From Anseranas semipalmata (taxonomy: Eukaryota > Chordata > Aves > Anseriformes > Anseranatidae): a DNA stretch of 64,000 nucleotides. Positions within the stretch are counted from its first letter, which is position 1, and every line of letters begins with the position of its first letter. A program made the position numbers and the translations under genes. The notes under the pieces are model-generated. The model was not told where the DNA came from. It worked only from the letters and a program-made list of their open reading frames with translations, and did not search any database. The stretch is taken from contig VXAA01001508.1 in assembly GCA_013399115.1 (NCBI GenBank), forward strand, positions 652,652-716,651, read 5' to 3'. Shown here piece after piece: positions 14,120-24,560 of this stretch.

Positions 14120-15803
14120 GAGATAGAACTAGAAGCCAAAATAATTACTTCTCTGGGCCTTTCTGGGCACTTTTGCTATATAGTGAAGAAATAGGTAATC
14201 ACAGCTCTTATGCACTGGCGTATGCAGTGAACTCCTTTTCTCATCATAGCTCATGCATATTACAGTCTTTTTTTTTTTTTGGTCTAATTCTACTCCTGTT
14301 CATTAATTGTTCATTGAACTGAGTCAAAAGTCCAAGAAAGGTTTGTGCTAATTCACCCTATAGTAAGGAAAAAGCAAACAAAAAACACATTAAGGGGAGC
14401 ACCCAAGCTGCACATGTGCAGGCAGCAGACAAACGGGCCTCTTCTGCGAGAGCTAGGGAACAAGATGTGAGGTTCAGCCTGCAATGCTCCAGCAGGGCTT
14501 TGCTGAGACCCCTGCATGGGAAGCGCAGATGCAGGGTCCCATGCTGCAATCCTCAGCTGCAGAACTGTTGTCATGGGAGAGAAACCTGAAATATTACCAG
14601 TTCAAAAGAAAACACAATCAGCGGATGTCATTTAAATGTAATCATACAGCCAACACTCTCTATTCATTCAGCAGACAGCAGCCGTAGAGTCAGCAGTTTA
14701 TGGGCAGGCTGAACCACATGGAGCGGTGCAAAATGTCTGCAGTTATGACTGCTCTTATGATACCATCAGGTGCTTCCCAGATACTAAAAGACATCTGGGC
14801 TTTGCTGTTTGGCGCTCACATGCTAAAACAGACAAAGAAGGAAGGCAACATTAAGAGCTGGTAGCAAGACATATTCCCAGCTAACCACCCAGATCTGCTG
14901 AAGACACCAGGAATATTCATGCTGTTCTTGTTCCTGATGGTCCTCATCTGCAGTTTTTACCCTAAGCTCTATTTCTAGATACTGTGTTTCTGGGTGATTC
15001 CCCTCACTGAGCAGTGCCTGCTGAACATTTGTTTCTCTGTCTATATTCAAATCCAACAGAATAAGGTATAATTGCTGCACATCAGAGGATCTGAGAAATC
15101 CTTATTCAATATTTCTTTACAATCTCAGGCACATATGAGCTGAACTCATGCCTGGTGTGATGTTTGGCTGTCTTCCTGCAAAGTTACGGCAGCAAGTTGT
15201 CCACCACATTCATCCTAACACATGACATTTTAATCTGAATCCTGTCCAGGTAACAAAAGTCCCGTTCTGCAATATTAATGGCAAACAATTGCAGGACCTG
15301 CGGGTGATTTGCATTGCATCTTTTTTCTGGAATGAAACGGGATCAACTTTCTTGGGACATGACTCTGTGCAGATTGCCTTTGCAAGTAACAGAGAAGCTT
15401 GCACTGGTGTGCTGTCAATCTCATAAACAAAGGTGTTGTCAGGCAGCCTTATTTAGAAGTATTTCAAATTAACCTTGACAGAAGAATTAATAAATAATAA
15501 GAACTGAATGATTTATAAAGAAATCAATTACACTATAAATTTTAAAACAGCATGGTCTCAACTATTGCAGGGTGAGCAATACAGGGAAACTTCAGGTGGG
15601 CTAAAACTTCCCTGGAGGGTTTCTGATGTCCCGTCAGGGTCTCCGTGGCTTCTGAAGGTAAGACGAAGGGAGTCACAGAGTAAGAGAAGGGTTAGAAAAA
15701 AATTCATGTGCCACAGAAGGTTGTGCAAAGATCTGCTTGATGCTTTGAATACTGTTTCTCTGGGTGTGTCCCCAGAGTTAACAGTTCAATCATAAGTAAA
15801 GTT
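14120..15803. other. Unique noncoding block with a T13 run
   Basis: A run of 13 T lies at 14268-14280. The rest is unremarkable single-copy sequence. No exon or transposon was recognised. Confidence 0.55.
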
Positions 15804-15821
15804 TTCTTGAAGTTTCAAGAA
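15804..15821 (+). promoter_or_regulatory. Four-unit heat-shock-element-like array
   Basis: The bases read TTC-TT-GAA-GT-TTC-AA-GAA, four perfectly spaced, alternating HSF half-sites (nTTCnn/nGAAnn). The block sits in a perfect inverted repeat, TTTCTTGAA / TTCAAGAAA, at 15803-15822 with a 2-base centre. HSF trimers bind three or more such units (established knowledge). No transcription start is recognised nearby, so an enhancer-type or incidental site are the options. Confidence 0.45.
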
Positions 15822-15822
15822 A

Positions 15823-16599
15823 TTAAGAACAACCAATATTGGATCTTCTTAGGGCCTGGCTCCAGGATGCCCATAAAATTGAGGGACTAGGTAGGGAAGA
15901 TCAAAGGAGAAACCAAAGTGGGATTTGCCTTGCCTAACCCTGGCTGGCTGCTCTGAGCCAATCTTCTTGGCTCCCTCTCTAGCAGATGGAGAAAGAGAGG
16001 AAGGTCATCCCTTGTCCACAATTCTCTATCTCTGGATGGAACTAAAGCAGCAACAAACCTGGTGAAGCTTCCAGGAAATGTTAGCTCCTGTTCCCATGTT
16101 TTGGCAGTCCAGCTTCTGAGCTCCTGGAGATCTGGGAATCCAGGTTTGGCAAGCTGGGGACAGCTGAGCAAGCCCCGCTGCCCCTAGATCCTCTTTCAGA
16201 GTCTGCTTGTCCTGGAGAGGTGACTGCATCAAAAGCTGCATTTTAATGGAGAATTTCAGCACTTTGCTTTTCGCTCCAGAGAGAAAAACTCCACAGACAT
16301 GACCTATTGACAACATCAGCAGAAATGGAACCATCTCTCTGCCCAGATCTAAAATCTGTGAGCAGTTTTTAACCACTGAAAGGCTGGGTGAAACTTATCT
16401 GAGTGACTGATAAAATAGATATGAGTATTGTTGCCAGTCAGCTTATTTATTTTAATATCAGAGGAACACAAAGCCACACAAAAAAGCAGGGAAAAAAGCT
16501 GTTACAGACACTGGGGTGGTGGACGACCTTATTAAAACTCCATAGTTAGGTGGAAATAGGTTTAAAAATTCAAATGACTGTTCACATAAAATGGCTTGC
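15823..16599. other. Unique noncoding sequence
   Basis: No gene or repeat was recognised. Two overlapping minus-strand frames of 94 and 116 codons cross 15887-16376. Neither resembles a known protein. Confidence 0.5.
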
Positions 16600-16830
16600 A
16601 GGATTCACCCAACTGTAATAGCAATTCTCTGCAAATGATTATGCAATTACCTCCAGGAGGTCAAAAAGTAATTACCACGTAACCTGCTCTCTTCTGCTGC
16701 TTGCCTCTAATAAATAATAGATGCAAGCTCTACTCTGGTTTAGAAGAGAATTTGCCATTTCTTTACCCTGTAATTACATTAGATTATTTACCCAGCATGG
16801 TCAGCTGTGACCATGTAGGTCTGCTAACAT
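16600..16830. promoter_or_regulatory. Candidate conserved noncoding element with homeodomain-type cores and inverted repeats
   Basis: AATTAC occurs three times (16645, 16670 and 16772), and two of these are TAATTAC homeodomain-type cores. ACCTCC-A-GGAGGT is a perfect inverted repeat at 16649-16661, flanked by AATTAC and GTAATT. CATGGTCA-GCTG-TGACCATG is a second inverted repeat at 16796-16815. The clustering suggests a regulatory element. Conservation is untested. Confidence 0.3.
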
Positions 16831-16839
16831 GATATAGGA

Positions 16840-17399
16840 AGAAGTGATGAGAAAGATTTGTGTTCTGAATATCCTGCAAGACCTAGGATAAAAGGGAGCT
16901 TTGGTTTCTCCTGCACCAAGGACCTACCCTTCTCATGGGCCATGTCTGCTGTCATGGGTGCTGAGCGCTCCCGTGTGTCAGCGTCCTCTCCAAGGAGACC
17001 TGATGCCCACTGAATCTGGTGCAAAACCTCACGTTAAATTCATGCTGCTTCAGCCAGAGTCCCTAGCAGCTGACTCAGCCAAGCTGTTTGGTAGGGCTTA
17101 CTCTGGAATCACTGGAGGACATTTTGCTTCACACACGGTAATGTTGTCAGTACATTAGGCCTCAATAAAGAGATAACATTTTCTTTAGCCTCAGGCTTAT
17201 GAAGCCTGGAAGACCCAGGTCTCATGTGTTTTCCCATGGGCAGGTACGCAGGCTATCATCATTTTCATCTTTGTCAGAAACAGTTTTTTTGGCTGGATTT
17301 CACACCGAGGCAATTTCTTCTCGGGGACCTGAAACGATAGCATTTGCTTTCTTTCTCTGACTCTCACCTTGGAAGATGCAAGTCTCAGAATACATTGCC
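16840..17399. other. Unique noncoding sequence with an unsupported long frame
   Basis: No exon was recognised. The longest frame in the window (17197-17769, minus, about 190 codons) starts downstream and crosses the T21 tract, where it encodes a run of lysines, as well as the MIR relic. It shows no domain, so I judge it spurious. Confidence 0.55.
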
Positions 17400-17420
17400 T
17401 TTTTTTTTTTTTTTTTTTTT
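17400..17420 (+). repeat. Poly-T tract (T21)
   Basis: A homopolymer of 21 T, followed by CTGGCAG. No LINE or SINE body was recognised attached to either side. Confidence 0.9.
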
Positions 17421-17654
17421 CTGGCAGCATGCAAAATTGGCTGCGTTGACCCTGCTGAAAGGAAAGACACTTATTATTGGGGAGCAAGAAGAGAAGTGGG
17501 GGCATGGTGTGCTCAGAGCCCAGCAGAAGCAGAACAAGATGCACAGCTTCTGCCTGGAAAAGTTGACAGGCAAAGCAAAACAGCCTAGGCAACGCCTGGG
17601 AGAAAGGCCAGGTTACTGTGCTCATGTTACGCCTGGAGAGTGAGGGGCAGCAAG

Positions 17655-17728
17655 ACTGAGCAACTTGACAAAGGTCCCGCTGCAGACCTGTGGCAGGGCA
17701 GCACAGGCAGAATCCGGCTCTCCTGAGG
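17655..17728 (-). repeat. MIR-type CORE-SINE relic, antisense
   Basis: The order GAGCAACTTGACAAAGGTC, then GCAGACCTGTGGCAGGGCA, then AATCCGGCTCTCCTGAG follows the reverse complement of the MIR family (ACTTGCCCAAGGTCACACAGC, then a GTGGCAGAGC block, then a CCAGGTCTCCTGA block). Only the central part survives. Identification is by eye from known consensus motifs. Confidence 0.6.
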
Positions 17729-17729
17729 G

Positions 17730-18689
17730 ATGGGCCCATGTCTAGACCAAGAAAACCCTTTCCTCTCAAGTGCCCTGCCTGTTAGGAAGCAGCTCAGGAT
17801 GAGTCAGAAAAGTATACGCTCCCCCGCAGCATATTTCCCCTGTTGGGAGATAAGTATATCTCCTGCTCCCTGCTCACTACGGTTGCTGTTTAATAAATTA
17901 AGTGTCTAATTACATGGTATAGGAGTGATGTTGTTATACAGATGCAGTGACTGGAAACAAGATGGAACAATAATGTTCCAACAAAACCCAGCGGCCTCTG
18001 CTCCTGATTTCTATTTTATGCTTTGCGGTCCCTGCGTTGGAGTGTGTGCCACAAGCTGGGTTCACATCAGGTTTTACCATACCCTGTGGGTGGTTCCATG
18101 GTTCCAGCAAGGGCTGGAGCCTCAGGTCTCTCCCCTGCACTTTCCCACCTGCTCTTCCACAGCCACCAAGCATGGCCAAGGTGAAAAATGCAGCTAGAGC
18201 TGTTCTCTTCATCACCTAAAGGTGATGAGAAGTATTTACAGAGGGAACATTCTTATGTTTTTATGTTGAGAGAATACCAGCCTGCACGCGACCACAGAGC
18301 TCTGGATTTCAACCCATGCAAATCTGCCCACGGTCTACTGCTTTGCTGAAGCTCACGGAAGGTCACCTCATGGAAGAGACCTATGACCCCTTCCACCACA
18401 GGCATTTCAGGAAAGTGCTCCAGTGTTGTGGTCCATGGCCTCAGGGCTTACACCTGTTCCCTCCCAACTCTCTTCTGCGGGCCTGTAGCTCAGAGGGGCC
18501 CAAGGAGTTAAGCAGAACGGGTGGGTGTCATTTCAGGCAGACACGAGTGATTCCTCTGCTGTGGGCAAGTGCAGGTCAGGGTGGGTGTAGCCTTCATGTG
18601 CATGTCACACCTTAATAGCAAGCTGTGAGAGAAAGGATGGCAGGTTCATTTCCTTCCCCTCTGAGCAAGCACAATAAGCCATGGCTGAG
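17730..18689. other. Unique noncoding sequence
   Basis: GC-moderate single-copy sequence. Frames near 100 codons occur on both strands at 17925-18215 and 18316-18615 without familiar domains. Confidence 0.5.
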
Positions 18690-18800
18690 GATTGCTGAGC
18701 TCTGTATTATCAATAAAGGGCAATCACACCACTGGGAGTTAATGACGGTTTTGCGCATAACAGAAACCTTTGAGAGTAATTACAGAGTCCTTTAGTGCCG
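18690..18800. promoter_or_regulatory. Candidate conserved noncoding element (weak)
   Basis: This is a short non-repetitive block with ATCAATAAAGGGCAATCA and GTTAATGACGGTTTTGCGC. The retained CpGs and AT-rich cores are the only support. Inference only. Confidence 0.2.
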
Positions 18801-19633
18801 GGGGACTCAACACACACACATACACGTGTCTCCTGCTGCCTGAAGCAGGCTGCACTGGGGCTTGGTGTGTGGCAACAAGGCAGCCCCATACCTGTATTCC
18901 CTAGCCCTTGTCCCATATGTCAGCTGGCATCTGTGAGCCAGAGCTCAGGACTTAGTGCCTGTGCAGATGTCAGAAATGAGGGTCTCTTTTGGGGGAGGCC
19001 AGGAGCTTTGTACAGTTCTTTTCTTCTGCATTGCCAGTGCAGTGGTCTCACTGCACAGTCCAGCCCATGTTGTGCCAGTGCTGACATTTTGCAAGAAGTG
19101 AGAGTTTGACCGAGGCATTGGTGATTGCTAGAGACTGAGTGATGAGAGGACAGGGAGAAGGGTGGGCAGGAATCTCGAGGAGCTGCACAGAATACGGAGA
19201 AGGAAGAGAGAGGAGACGGAGGCAGGCAGACCCTCAATAATAAACTCCATAGGCTTTGAAGCCTGGAATTAGTTTCAAAAAGGCTGGAGATGGGCCATTT
19301 CCCCTCATTTCCCTTTCTTTGAGCCCCACAGCTCTGCATAACCTCCTTCAAAATGTCTGCTATTAGCAACAGTTCCCTCCTTCCTTCCCTAGGAGAGAGA
19401 GATGCATTGAACTAATTAACGTGCAGAGTTTGTGCAATCCCATTTTGGTGGTTTAGTGCTGGATGTCCCTCAGTGGTGATGAGGAAAGGACCACAGAGGC
19501 AGAAAGCAAACACCAATATCTCAAAAGCCCAAAGGCATAGGGCCAGGGCCCTCGGAGGGTGGCAAGTCCCTGGGTGCATCCTCATTGCAGGGAGCAGAAT
19601 CAGATGGCTGCAGGGAAGGGAGCTGCTCTTAAC
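18801..19633. other. Unique noncoding sequence with a short CA repeat
   Basis: A short CA-rich stretch lies near 18808-18826. A 149-codon minus frame (18920-19369) has no recognisable domain and shares its span with a plus-strand frame. Confidence 0.5.
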
Positions 19634-19696
19634 AGCAAGAGGCAGAGAAGGAGGGAAAAAGGGGAAGGAGAGAAAAAATAAGAGGGGGGGAAATGG
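19634..19696 (+). repeat. Purine-rich GA/G low-complexity tract
   Basis: About 60 bases are nearly all A and G, ending in a G8 run. It is an imperfect simple repeat. Confidence 0.8.
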
Positions 19697-19829
19697 ACTT
19701 TAGCATCCGTACTGTTCAGGACTAAAGGGGTGCTGCATGTTTTGTTTGTTCTTGCAGTTCTTTAACAGAGGAGGCACCAGCTCTCATTTCAGTATTTATA
19801 TTTCCCCGGAGCAGCACCAACTGTATTTC

Positions 19830-20010
19830 AATATAAATGTAACGTAGTTAATTGAAATCAGTAATTTCAGCAGTCATTAATAACAAATCTCTAGGAAGGA
19901 ATATCCCTGCTGCAGTTAATGATCAGCATAAAAAAGACCCCGGTCTTTCAAAGTGTAACTGTGAGCTCGGGGTTCATTTTATAGTTGATTAGAGTGAGTT
20001 AAACTTTGCC
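19830..20010. promoter_or_regulatory. Candidate conserved noncoding element with two small inverted repeats
   Basis: Unique AT-rich sequence contains TTAATTGAAATCAG and CATTAATAAC. TGAAAT-CAGTA-ATTTCA forms an inverted repeat at 19853-19869, and AAAGACC-CC-GGTCTTT another at 19933-19948. No repeat family is recognised. The regulatory call is inference from texture and needs alignment. Confidence 0.3.
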
Positions 20011-20171
20011 CCGTCTGCAAGTTGTATATTTAAATACAAGAAGTTGGCAATATTTGAAGTTATCAAAATACCACAGGTGCTCTGGAGTGAGTCCAGCCAT
20101 TATGGCTGATCTGCAAAAGAGTGATGTGACCCTGAAGAATGGAAAAGGTGGAATTAGCTGGCAGAAGTAAG

Positions 20172-20280
20172 AATGGACCAAACTCTGCTGTGAACTTCTG
20201 TGTAAAACAGAGCTGAGTCTCAATAAAATCAGCAGGATTCCTCCAGATCTGTGGGAAAACTGGCAGAATTTGACCCAGCC
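20172..20280. repeat. Ancient palindromic (MITE-like) amniote repeat
   Basis: The left end carries CAAACTCTGC and the right end GCAGAATTTG. These are inverted copies matching at 9 of 10 bases, with CTCCAGATCTGTG between them. The layout matches a palindromic repeat common in sauropsid DNA whose ends read roughly GGCCAAATTCTGCTCTCAG and its complement. I recall the pattern but not the database name. The copy is decayed and about 110 bases long. A non-autonomous DNA transposon is the likeliest origin (inference). Confidence 0.55.
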
Positions 20281-20284
20281 CGAG

Positions 20285-23089
20285 GCTCCTCACTGCACCA
20301 TGTGAGATGCTATTGCAGGTGACAGCTAGCTCTGCTCTGAATTGCAGGGACATCCTGAATGTTGAAAACTGCCTATAGGATTGTGCCAGCATTGTGAATT
20401 CCTTTGCAAAGCTGAATGTGTAAACCAAATGGTCTCTGCCCCTGTGGGTACTGCATAATCAGAATCTGTACTGTGGTTGGGGCAGTAATTCAAAAGCAGA
20501 TCAACTGTAATACGAAAACAGAAATCCAAAATTAAATTCTGTCTATCAGAAGAGAAAAGTTTGAGAGTCCCTTTGTCCTGGAGGGCAAAAGCAAGACGTC
20601 ATCTTAAAAGCCTTAGAAGGAATATCTGATGTATGTACATGAAGCAGTGGGGCTGGGCTGTGGAGTGAACTTATTTTGTTCTGCTGGAAGAGATCAAGGC
20701 CCCATTGTCATTTGTGGTTACCAGCTGGCTAGCTCCAGGTATGGGTTTGACCCTACAGAAAAGGTGCAGTCACAGCTGCCGTCCTGTCTCAGTGAAGCTG
20801 CAAGGCCGTGGTGTGTTCAAAGCGCCTGGTGAAACTCAAGAGCTGTCTTCACCAGAGCATGCAATGACCCGGGGGATTCCTTTCCCCAGAATGCTCTTCC
20901 TTTTTTGGGCTGTGCAGCAGAAGTATTGGGAGGGGCAGATCTCATCCTTTGACATACTACAGTGAAACAATCTTCTCCATGCACAAGGCCATCATTAACA
21001 ATAAAACCCCGCTCTTTTAATTAGAGTGAGAAATGCAATTTCGAAAGGTAAATGGCAGCAAGTATATGTGAGGCAATTACCTATGGAATACGCAAGAGGG
21101 GAGCCCAGGAATGATGAATGCAGGGAGACAAGCATCCTTAGTGGATTATCTGCTGGGGAAAAATTACTGCACACTTGAAAATGACACAGGCAAAAAAAAA
21201 AAAACATCTCAAAAGTCCATCCTTGATCATCTCAGTCGGTGCTTTGACTGTCAGGATTCTGCTTGGAAAGATTGCATTTTTTTCCCTGTATTTTGACACA
21301 TGTGTTTTTGTTTCCCAGCAAAACCTGCAACTGTAAGACTAACTCAGTGGTGAGATAAGTTCCAGCATGGGAACAGAGATTTTACTTGCTTCCAATTAAA
21401 GGAACTACCCTGTAAGTCCTGTGGTAGGTATCTGTGTGGCAGTGCTGAATACTGTGGATCCAACTGCTACACATGGTTCACACTGGTGACAGCTATATAG
21501 AGGCATTGTGGAAATGAAAACAAAAAATGCTGTGTATGTAATGCAATGATGGATCACTTCCTAAACTTCACAGAACACGTTGGTTTGCATCCTCACTGAA
21601 GGCTCGTGTTGGTGTTCTGCTTAGGATTGCTTTCGTGTCTGTGTTATTGGGGCCAGAAAAGGAACAAAGTGAAAGCATTTACCTAGATTTAAACTCCACC
21701 TGACCAAAAAAAAAGATATTGAGAGGAGATTATAGCTTTAGGAAACCCAGATTCACATCTGCAGGAATCTGGTTTTCCAAAGAAATAACTGAGTATTGAG
21801 AAAGCTTAGTGGTCCTGATAACACTTGTGAAGCTGGAGGTATAAGAGTTTAATGAAACTAGCTTTCCCTTTCCTGGCTTTTCAGCCCAAACACCAAAAAA
21901 GAAGATCCCTGTTGGTCATTGAACTTGTTCACAGCTTTCTACATCAGAGTAACTCACTGAAATGGGACTTGTGCATCTACAGAATGGAATGGTGGCCACT
22001 CTCCTGTCATCTACTGTCCTCCCAGGTTCACTAGGAAACCACCATGGTACCTGATGAACAACTAAACCCATACACAGATGACAACATAAGCATCTTGTAG
22101 TTTCTCCTCAGAAAATGTTTCTAACTGCAGAGAACACTCTTCCTTTGTTCCCAGTGCTTTTCCAGTATCTCCTTTAATTGGCTTGGTAGAATCCTTCGGA
22201 ACTATATGCTGCTCCCTTATATGTGTACCTATACTGCCTGATGATGGCTAAATCTCAACACTTATGACCAGGATATATTACACTATCAGAGCAGCCTTGC
22301 TAGCAAGCCAGCTGGAGAATGAGGACTGGCCTGGGAGCTCTCCATCATCAGATAATAGCTTGAGCTCTATAAAATCTCTTTTCAGCATGAAGTTCCATTT
22401 CTGGAGCATGGCAAATCTATGGACAACTGCTTGTTCCATCATGGAAGTCAAAATATTTGATCCTTTCAAAATTAAATTGTATTTCCTTTAAGTCACTGTA
22501 CAGCATCCTGAGCCCATATCATTTATCTCCTTCATTGTGACTCTCTCAGTAGGAGAAAGTAGGAAGAGAGAAGACAGGGTATCACTCGAACATAGAATTT
22601 TAGTTTCTCTTCTTGCTGATGAAGAAAAACCACTGCCTGCTATTAGAGGGCCTCAACAACAGCCAGCCAGCCCAACGGCTGGATCCCCAAACACCACAGC
22701 TGGAAAACTCCGGCTGAGTCAGCAACATCAGAAGTGCACGGCTCAGCTCTGGTTTCCTGTCAAGGAAGAAGAGGACTCCTTCCCTTGCCCCTCTCCATCA
22801 CCAGTTAAGATCAGGTCAATTAGTGCTTTGTAAAATAAACACAATGCAGAGTGGAGGCAAACCATTCTGATATTCCTGCCACCAACAGGGGCTGAGCGTG
22901 TTTGCCAGGTCACTGGGAGCCTTGGTGGCCTTTGAGCAACAGAGAGGCCCGTGGCACAGGACCAGGGGCCGAGCACTGGGGTCTGGTTTCTGGGAGCTGG
23001 GCAGCGAGGAGCGCTGGTGTTCACCGTGCAGGAGTGGGGGAGAGAAACAAGAAGGAGGCGATACAGCTCATAACAAAGAAAAAAAAAAA
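20285..23089. other. Unique noncoding block
   Basis: No exon or transposon was recognised. A 121-codon minus frame (20063-20428) overlaps the ancient repeat and is therefore not credible. A120-codon minus frame at 22743-23105 and plus-strand frames over the same bases show no family. Short A runs occur at 21191 and 23081. Confidence 0.5.
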
Positions 23090-23090
23090 C

Positions 23091-23225
23091 TAATGAGCTG
23101 CACAAACTGGCATAGAGCCAGCCCCCAGAAAATCATTAACATGGTCAGGTTAAGGAGAGCTCTATTAAAGTGTCTATCAAAACCTCTCGCTCTCAAATGG
23201 ATTTATTGGATGAGAAGGAGAAGCT
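23091..23225. promoter_or_regulatory. Candidate conserved noncoding element (weak)
   Basis: Unique sequence running from TAATGAGCTGCACAAACTGG to a GGATTTATTGGATGAG stretch, with no simple repeats. It resembles constrained DNA in texture only. Confidence 0.2.
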
Positions 23226-23229
23226 AGGG

Positions 23230-24239
23230 TCCAGAGTAAATACAATAATAATGGGCCCAGCCTCTCTGTGCCAACAATGCCTGGTTACTGGAAAAGCTCT
23301 GTGAGACAGAGCGATTTGCCGGAAAAAGGGAGAAACTGAATTTAAAATCAAACCTTGGGAAATGCTGAGGCTCAGATCTTCCAAACCAGCCCAACAGCTA
23401 GGGAGGGAAGCCTGGATGAGGACAGGAGTAGATTGCTGCTCTGAAAACTTCCTGGCCTTATGATTTACGACTAAGATCCATTCCCTTAGGGAAAGAGGAG
23501 CTTAAAGAGCTACTGTGAATTATGCCCACTTCTATGAGATGAGGTGAGCTGCTCCAGGGGCTGGGGACGGGGGAGCAAACAGCAGGACCCTTGCAGCAGT
23601 CACATCTCATCTCCACGGCACAGGGACTGCGCTCTGACTGCTGACCCATGGTGCCCCAGTCCAGCACAGGGTGGGAACTTCAGTTAGTTAGGTTTGTCCT
23701 CTCATCAGGCGTAATGGCTGTCCCATAAACAGTGGATACTACATGATACAAGGGAAACAACTTTGCCTTCAGTGAAAGAAACCCTAATAATAAGCAAGAT
23801 CCTCACCCGTGCATGGGTATGAGCCCTGCTCCTCTGCTTGCCTACCCCCAGCATGGCAGGGCAAGGCTACCGTGCCTGGGCTGCCGTGATCTTTCCTTCT
23901 GTATCATATTAGGGTGAAGCTGACACCCAGCAAAGCTGCTGAGCGTTTTGATGTCAATGTTAATGCCTTATGTACCAGATTACGTGGTGCTAAATCAGGA
24001 GACAATCGCAAACTTGAGAAATATTGAGATGTCTCAAACTTTAAGCACATGAGCAAGTCCCAGGATACCTAAAGTTAATTCTACGCATGAGTGTTTTCTA
24101 CAAGAAGGATGGATTTAAGCATGTGTTTAAGTGTTTTCCTGAATCGGTGCCTTCAATGGTGAAGAATGAAGAGACATTATTGGAGATGCAGTTTATACCT
24201 AACACTTGGCAAATTAGGCAGCACTCATGTGGTTAAAAC
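23230..24239. other. Unique noncoding sequence
   Basis: Nothing recognisable. Open frames are below 75 codons. Confidence 0.5.
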
Positions 24240-24560
24240 ACACTTTTTCATTAAAAATTATAATCGGGGAAAAACAAATTAAAGCTGAAATGAAATAGGC
24301 TTTTTATTTTTCCCCGTTTACCAAGAGATTATATATTTCCCAAACACAATTTCTCTAATCCATATCTAATGCATTAGAGGCATTCTGCTATTTTGCTCTA
24401 GACAAACAAATTTCCCACCCAGTGTGGGATCACAGCCCTGTTCCAGAGAGAAAAACAAGTCATAATAATACAGAGGCCACTAAAGGAAAATGTTAAAATA
24501 ATTAAAATATGAAAGAAGCTGCTGTCTTCCTGGGATTTCAATTTCGGAGAAGCCTGAGGG
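24240..24560. promoter_or_regulatory. AT-rich candidate regulatory block with a long imperfect hairpin
   Basis: CGGGGAAAAA at 24265-24274 is perfectly complementary to TTTTTCCCCG at 24307-24316. The pairing extends outward (TAA/TTA at 24261-24263 and 24318-24320, after one mismatch) and inward through an imperfect AAATTAAAGC/GCTTTTTA region to a loop of about 13 bases. The rest of the block is AT-rich and non-repetitive. Function is unknown. The stem is shorter than a typical microRNA precursor. Confidence 0.3.

Noticed and set aside
17197..17769. Longest open frame, about 190 codons, minus strand
   Set aside because: It crosses the T21 homopolymer (lysine run) and a MIR relic, has no known domain, and overlaps plus-strand frames of about 100 codons.
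17190..19265. Two similar small palindromes (AGGCTT..AAGCCTGGA) at about 17.2 and 19.25 kb
   Set aside because: Short words, no longer shared flank; probably coincidence.
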